From Streptomyces sp. Je 1-369 (GTDB taxonomy: Bacteria > Actinomycetota > Actinomycetes > Streptomycetales > Streptomycetaceae): a DNA stretch of 64,000 bases. A program made the translations under genes and the position numbers. The DNA lies in NCBI RefSeq assembly GCF_026810505.1, contig NZ_CP101750.1, forward strand, positions 4,741,254 to 4,805,253, given 5' to 3'. The notes under the pieces are model-generated. The model had not been told where the DNA came from. It was given only the letters and a program-made list of their open reading frames with translations, and did not search any database. Positions within the stretch are counted from its first letter, which is position 1. The number at the start of each line of letters is the position of its first letter. This document shows positions 59,420 to 64,000 of this stretch, piece by piece.

Positions 59420-61735
59420 CTACCTCCGCCAGCCACCACCGATCCCGCCGAAACCGTTCCCGTTCCCGTTCCCGTTTCCGTTCCCACCGTTCCCGTTCCC
59501 GCCCAGCACGTCCGACGGAATCGAGATGTCCGGCCAGGGGTTCCCGCCCCCGCCGCCACCATTACCCGCACCGCCGCCGTTGCCGCCGCCCCCGAGACCG
59601 CCGCCGTCACCGCCCGGCCTGCCGTCGTCGTGGCCGCCGCCATCGCCGTGGTCCTCGTCCTCGTCCTTGTCCCCGCCGGGGATGTGGACGGTGTTGAAGT
59701 TCGGCGCCGGCTTGCCCGCGAGCGCGCCGCTCATCGCGTCGCGCCAGATCGGACCCGGCACCTCGCCACCGAAGACCTTGCCGTAGGGGACGCCGCCGAT
59801 GGTGATGTCGACCATGCGCCGCTCGTGCATCGGGTCGCCGACCCAGACCGCGCCCGACAGGTTCGGGGTGTAGCCCACGAACCAGGCGGCGTAGCGGTAG
59901 TCCGTCGTACCCGTCTTGCCCGCGCTCGCGCGGGAGCCGAGACCGGCCTTCCTGCCCGTACCGTCCTCGACCACGCCCTTCAGGAGCGTGTTGATGGTGT
60001 CGGCGGTCCGTTCCGACATCGCGCGCGAGCACGTCGACTTCGGCACCGGCAGCGACTTGCCGCCGAGCGTGGCGATCGACTCGATGGCGATCGGCGTGCA
60101 GTACGTGCCGCGCGAGGCGAACGTGGCGTACGCGCCCGCCATCGTCAGCGGCGACATCTCCTGCGTACCGAGGGCGATCGACGGCGCCTGGTCCATCTTC
60201 TTGCCGTCGGCGCGCTCGACGCCCATCTTGGCGGCCAGCTCCGTCACCGGGCAGATGCCGATGTCGCCGATGAGCTGCACGTAGTACGTGTTGACGGACT
60301 TCGCGGTCGCTTCCCGCATGCCGTACGGACCGACCTCGGACTCGTTCTCGTTGGTCAGCTTCGCGTTGCCCGAGTTCACCCACTGCTTGCCGTCACAGGT
60401 GGCCACCCGCTTCGGGTACGGCATCTCGTACGGGGACGAGTAGCTCTGCCCCGCCGACTTGCCGCCCTCCAGGGCCGCCGCCGCGACGATCGGCTTGAAC
60501 GTCGAACCGGGCTGGTAGCCCGCGCCGCCGCCCATGGAGTCGTCCACCGAGAGGTTGAGAGTGGTCTCGCCCTTCTTGAGGTTGATGCCGTAGGGACGCG
60601 ACTGGCCCATGCCGCGGATCTTGCCCGTGCCCGGCTCGACGATGCTGGCGGCGGTCGCCACGTCGTCGCCCTTGTTCACGTGATTCTTTATCGACGCCTG
60701 CACCGAGTCCTGTGTCTGCGGGTCGAGCGTCGTGCGGACCTTCAGGCCGCCCCGGTTCCAGACCTTGGCCCGGTCCTCCTTCGTCTTGCCGAAGACCGGG
60801 TCGTTGAGGAAGACCTCGCGAACGTAGTCACAGAAGAAGCCGGCGCCCCTGACCGAGGTGATGCAGCCGTTCTTGGGCGTGCTCACCTTCAGCCCGAGGT
60901 CGGTCTTCTTGGCCGCGTCGGCCTCGCCCTGCGTGATGTCGCGCGTCTCCGCCATCCGCTGCAGCACGACATTGCGTCGCTTGGTGGCCTCGGCCGCGTC
61001 GTTCACCGGGTCGTACCGGCTCGGCGACTGCACGATACCGGCGAGGAGAGCGGCCTCCTGGACCTTCAGGTCCTTGGCGTGCTTCGAGAAGTACCGCTGG
61101 GCGGCCGCCTCGATGCCGTACGCCTGCTGCCCGAAGTAGGTGATGTTCAGGTAGTTCTTGAGGATCCGCTTCTTGCCCAGCTCCTCCTCGACCTGGATCG
61201 CGTACTTCAGCTCGCGGACCTTGCGGCCGATCGTCTGCTGCGTGGCCTCGGCGACCTTCGTCGCGTCGTCGCCGGCCTCCTCGACGAACACGTTCTTCAC
61301 GTACTGCTGCGTGAGCGTGGACGCGCCCTGCGAGACGCCGCCGCTCTGCGCGTTCTGGTTGAGCGCGCGCAGGATGCCCTTGAGGTCGACCGCGCCGTGC
61401 TCGTAGAACCGGGCGTCCTCGATCGCGACGATCGCCTTCTGCATGTACGGCGAGATGTTCTTGAGCGGGACGACCGTGCGGTCACGCGAGTAGACCGTGG
61501 CGATCTGCCCGCCCTTGTTGTCCAGGATGGTGGTGCGCTGACTGAGCGGCGGCTGCTTCAAGTTGGCGGGGATCTCGTCGAACCCCTCGACCGAGCCCTT
61601 GGCCGCGAGGCCCAGCGCCCCGAAGGCGGGCAGGGCGATCCCGGCAAGCACCGCACCCGCCAGAACGCTGACTCCGAGGAACTTCGCGGCCTGCTGAGTA
61701 GGTGACAGACCACCGCCCGAGCGCTTCTTTCCCAT
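59420..61735 (-). CDS. Bifunctional penicillin-binding protein (class A)
   Basis: The 771-residue protein has one N-terminal membrane helix and a glycosyltransferase domain with IEDARFYEHGAVDLKGILRA, GASTLTQQYVKN and ELKYAIQVEEELGKKRILKN. A transpeptidase domain follows with STFK (PGSTFKPIV), the SVN motif in KSVNTYYVQL, and KTGTTDYRYAAWFVGYTP. It ends in a long Gly/Asn-rich tail (GGNGNGGNGNGNG-type) preceded by an Asp/Glu-His run. It polymerises and cross-links peptidoglycan. Its place beside wblA matches the order I recall from other Streptomyces. Confidence 0.94.
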   Translation of the reverse strand: MGKKRSGGGLSPTQQAAKFLGVSVLAGAVLAGIALPAFGALGLAAKGSVEGFDEIPANLKQPPLSQRTTILDNKGGQIATVYSRDRTVVPLKNISPYMQKAIVAIEDARFYEHGAVDLKGILRALNQNAQSGGVSQGASTLTQQYVKNVFVEEAGDDATKVAEATQQTIGRKVRELKYAIQVEEELGKKRILKNYLNITYFGQQAYGIEAAAQRYFSKHAKDLKVQEAALLAGIVQSPSRYDPVNDAAEATKRRNVVLQRMAETRDITQGEADAAKKTDLGLKVSTPKNGCITSVRGAGFFCDYVREVFLNDPVFGKTKEDRAKVWNRGGLKVRTTLDPQTQDSVQASIKNHVNKGDDVATAASIVEPGTGKIRGMGQSRPYGINLKKGETTLNLSVDDSMGGGAGYQPGSTFKPIVAAAALEGGKSAGQSYSSPYEMPYPKRVATCDGKQWVNSGNAKLTNENESEVGPYGMREATAKSVNTYYVQLIGDIGICPVTELAAKMGVERADGKKMDQAPSIALGTQEMSPLTMAGAYATFASRGTYCTPIAIESIATLGGKSLPVPKSTCSRAMSERTADTINTLLKGVVEDGTGRKAGLGSRASAGKTGTTDYRYAAWFVGYTPNLSGAVWVGDPMHERRMVDITIGGVPYGKVFGGEVPGPIWRDAMSGALAGKPAPNFNTVHIPGGDKDEDEDHGDGGGHDDGRPGGDGGGLGGGGNGGGAGNGGGGGGNPWPDISIPSDVLGGNGNGGNGNGNGNGNGFGGIGGGWRR

Positions 61736-62118
61736 GAGGGCAGCCTACGTTCTGATTCGCCGGACACGCCTTAATGCCTTGGCCTAAGCTGCTCCCAACT
61801 GTCACAGCAGAGTGGTTCGGCACCAAGCCCGGCTCGCTCCCATATCCGACGGAATCATGTCCGAATTCGCCTTATGTGGCGCCCGGTGTCCGTTGTGACT
61901 CAACTGAACTGTCCCGGAATGCCGGGTTCCTCACGGATGTCGCCCGCTCACTCCGTCGGGTGATCTGCCGCTTACGCATAGTCCGTTCGGGCCATTCAAG
62001 ATTGGGCCCGAAGGGGGTGTTGCGCTGTCCCTACCTTCCGTAACGTCCTCAACTGGCGGCGGTGCATATGCCGCTGCCGCCGTGGGGGAGCCTCGATTCG
62101 GGAGAGGACGGCGCCGGT
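61736..62118. other. Promoter region of wblA and PBP
   Basis: This 383-base divergent gap is AT-richer than the coding flanks. In Streptomyces the wblA promoter is long and controlled by developmental regulators, but I cannot point to a specific site by eye. No gene is supported here. Confidence 0.5.
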
Positions 62119-62463
62119 ATGGGCTGGGTAACCGACTGGAGTGCGCAGGCGGCCTGCCGCACTACCGATCCGGATGAACTGTTCGTTCAAGGAGCAGCGC
62201 AGAACAGGGCCAAGGCGGTGTGCACCGGATGTCCGGTGCGGACCGAGTGCCTGGCCGACGCGCTGGACAATCGCGTCGAGTTCGGCGTGTGGGGTGGCAT
62301 GACGGAGCGAGAGCGCCGCGCACTGCTGCGCAGGCGTCCCACCGTCACCTCATGGCGCAGGCTCCTGGAGACAGCGCGCTCCGAGTACGAGCGTGGCGCG
62401 GGCCTGCTGCCCGTGGACTTGGAGGACGAGGAGACGTACGAGAGCTACGCGGCGGTCGGGTAG
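62119..62463 (+). CDS. wblA: WhiB-like regulator WblA
   Basis: The 114-residue protein binds a [4Fe-4S] cluster through Cys13, Cys35, Cys38 and Cys44 (AACRTTD, CTGCPVRTEC). It carries the WhiB motif FGVWGGMTERERRALLRR and a basic segment after it. The opening MGWVTDWSAQAACRTTDPDE is what I recall for Streptomyces WblA, a pleiotropic regulator that represses antibiotic production and is needed for normal sporulation. The ATG at 62119 is preceded by GGAGAGGACGG. The gene is convergent with the ArsA gene. Confidence 0.92.
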   Translation: MGWVTDWSAQAACRTTDPDELFVQGAAQNRAKAVCTGCPVRTECLADALDNRVEFGVWGGMTERERRALLRRRPTVTSWRRLLETARSEYERGAGLLPVDLEDEETYESYAAVG

Positions 62464-62569
62464 ACCGCCGAAGGCGAGGAAATCCCGGGAACAACCCGAG
62501 AAGACCGACCGACAGGCGGGGCCCCGCGCCCCGCAGCCGGGCATCCGGGCCGACGAACCCCACGTTCCG

Positions 62570-63940
62570 TCAGCCCGCCAGCCGGTCCCCTACGGCCCGG
62601 AGCCCCGCAAGGTCATGCACATCACCGGGCAGCGCGGCCACCTCGGCCACCGCCACCTCGGGGTGGAGCGCGGTGAAGCGGTCACGCGTGCGCCGCTCAC
62701 GGTCGAGCAGCTGCATGCGCTCCGCGTGCAGCCGCAACAGCCCCACGGTCAGCTGCTCGACGGACGGGTCCTCGACGGACGGGTCGGGGTCTCCGGAGGG
62801 ATCGGGGTCCTCGGGAGCCGTGGAGTTCGCTGAGTTCGCTGAGTCGGACGGCGCGGAAATCTCTGAAGTCGCGTCATTCTCGGGGGAGTTACGAACAGCT
62901 ACCTTCCCGTCCTCCTGATCCACAATGCCGCTCTCCTCAAGATTTTCCGCAGCGGCCAGCGCCCGCTCGGCCGACAGCTGAGCGGCGCCGCTGCCGTGCA
63001 CACGGTTCAGCACGAGCCCCGCGAGCGGCATGTCGTCCGCGGCGAGGCGCTCCACGAAGTACGCGGCCTCCCGCAGCGCGTCCCGCTCCGGCGAGGCCAC
63101 CACCAGGAACGCCGTGCCGGGCGCCTGCAGCAGCCGGTACGTCGCGTCGGCCCGCGTACGGAAACCGCCGAACATGCTGTCCATGGCCGTCACGAACATC
63201 TGCACGTCACGCAGGAGCTGACCGCCGAGGAGTTTGCCGAGGGCGCCCGTCATCATCGACATGCCGGCGTTCAGGAACTTCATCCCGGCCCGGCCGCCCA
63301 CCTTCGCGGGCGCCATCAGGAGCCGGATCAGCTTTCCGTCCAGGAAGGACCCGAGGCGCTTGGGGGCGTCGAGGAAGTCCAGCGCGGAGCGCGACGGCGG
63401 CGTGTCCACGATGATCAGGTCCCACTCGTCCCGGGACCGCAGCTGCCCCAGCTTCTCCATCGCCATGTACTCCTGCGTGCCGGCGAAGCCCGCGGAGAGC
63501 GACTGGTAGAAGGGGTTGTTGAGGATCGCCTTCGCGCGTTCCTTGTCCGTGTGCGCCTCGACGATCTCGTCGAAGGTGCGCTTCATGTCGAGCATCATGG
63601 CGTACAGCTCGCCGGGCCCCTCGGAGCCGTCGCCCGTCTCGACGGGTTCGATCGACTTGACCCGGCGCGGGACGTTGTCGAGCGAGTCGATGCCCATGGA
63701 CTGCGCGAGCCTGCGCGCCGGGTCGATCGTGAGCACGACGACCTTGCGGCCCCGCTCCGCCGCACGCAGCCCGATCGCCGCTGCCGTGGTTGTCTTGCCG
63801 ACGCCTCCGGAGCCGCAGCAGACCACGATGCGGGTCTTCGGGTCGTCGATCAGGGCGTCCACGTCGAGCGTGCGTTCGGGGGCCAGGGGGCGTGCCGGTT
63901 CCTGGGGCGAGTGGTCCCTGGTCGTGCGGTCCCTGGTCAT
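62570..63940 (-). CDS. ArsA-family ATPase (anion-transporting type)
   Basis: The 456-residue protein has a deviant Walker A (SGGVGKTTTAAAIGL) with DPARRLAQSMG as switch I and LIIVDTPPSRSALDFLDAP as switch II. The tail has an Asp/Ser-rich linker and a helical C-terminus. The class includes ArsA and Get3-like tail-anchored-protein carriers. In actinobacteria a pair of such genes sits beside wblA, as here. The ATG overlaps the stop of the gene to its right (ATGA). Confidence 0.9.
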   Translation of the reverse strand: MTRDRTTRDHSPQEPARPLAPERTLDVDALIDDPKTRIVVCCGSGGVGKTTTAAAIGLRAAERGRKVVVLTIDPARRLAQSMGIDSLDNVPRRVKSIEPVETGDGSEGPGELYAMMLDMKRTFDEIVEAHTDKERAKAILNNPFYQSLSAGFAGTQEYMAMEKLGQLRSRDEWDLIIVDTPPSRSALDFLDAPKRLGSFLDGKLIRLLMAPAKVGGRAGMKFLNAGMSMMTGALGKLLGGQLLRDVQMFVTAMDSMFGGFRTRADATYRLLQAPGTAFLVVASPERDALREAAYFVERLAADDMPLAGLVLNRVHGSGAAQLSAERALAAAENLEESGIVDQEDGKVAVRNSPENDATSEISAPSDSANSANSTAPEDPDPSGDPDPSVEDPSVEQLTVGLLRLHAERMQLLDRERRTRDRFTALHPEVAVAEVAALPGDVHDLAGLRAVGDRLAG

Positions 63941-64000
63941 GCGATCCCTTGCTTCCGCAGTGCCGTGGCGAGCTCGTAGAGGCCCGCGAGGTCCATGCCG
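63937..64000 (-). CDS. Second ArsA-family ATPase, C-terminal end only
   Basis: The last 20 codons before the window edge read MDLAGLYELATALRKQGIA and stop at 63937-63939, overlapping the ATG of the next ArsA gene. The C-terminal L-Y-E-L-A-T-A-L-R pattern and the paired location suggest the partner ArsA-type ATPase known beside wblA in Streptomyces. The call rests mostly on position. Confidence 0.6.
   Translation of the reverse strand, partial: GMDLAGLYELATALRKQGIA

Noticed and set aside
59630..61705. Long plus-strand open frame opposite the PBP gene
   Set aside because: No motif, biased Arg/Val/Leu composition, no ribosome binding site. The minus-strand PBP has all catalytic motifs.

Overview
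The window is high-GC, codon-biased actinobacterial DNA. Chaplins, a MelC1/MelC2 tyrosinase pair, a WhiB-family regulator that reads as WblA, many secreted alanine-rich proteins and an integrase of the Streptomyces integrative-element type make it a Streptomyces chromosome (or a very close relative).

Layout. 1-3.7 kb (minus): end of an exopolysaccharide cluster (polymerase/ligase, polyprenyl glycosylphosphotransferase, GT4 glycosyltransferase). 4.2-9.5 kb: a morphology and pigment block with two chaplins, small secreted proteins and a four-gene run DUF5949 - VKOR - melC1 - melC2. 9.5-17.5 kb: M23 peptidase, STAS protein, a salicylyl/anthraniloyl-CoA monooxygenase-like flavoprotein, DoxX-like and amidohydrolase genes divergent across two TetR-type operators, an FkbM methyltransferase and a GT2. 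17.8-26.8 kb (minus): a conflict-type region with a HTH-STAND-transmembrane-WD40 protein (14 repeats, two propellers) and a two-gene operon of an EACC1-like protein and a caspase-superfamily 1 helicase fusion. This operon is the best candidate for an undescribed system.

27.1-56.8 kb is an array of three integrated units stacked against the 3' end of one tRNA-Pro(CGG) gene, on the minus strand at 56759-56832. Four copies of the tRNA 3' end (27086, 30820, 46740, 56740) delimit the units. Each unit boundary also carries paired CTCCCA repeats with an 11-bp period that look like integrase arm sites. Unit 1 (27.1-30.8) holds Uma2, a broken OLD-family nuclease and a membrane protein. Unit 2 (30.8-46.8) is a complete-looking integrative and mobilizable element: integrase with an inserted LacI-type HTH, excisionase, XRE regulator, DUF3631 ATPase, DUF2637 protein, MobC-like protein and relaxase. 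Its cargo is a peptide deformylase/regulator pair, four glycosyltransferase-like genes and a kinase, plus a DnaX-domain-nuclease fusion. Unit 3 (46.8-56.8) carries Hsp70 with a coiled-coil partner, TcmP with DUF5131, NUDIX and a CoiA-like protein. Its integrase survives only as the last 32 codons.

56.8-64 kb is core chromosome: membrane protein, metallophosphoesterase, GatB/YqeY, bifunctional PBP, wblA and two ArsA-family ATPases.

All calls are from reading the sequence and remembered family motifs. No database search was run.
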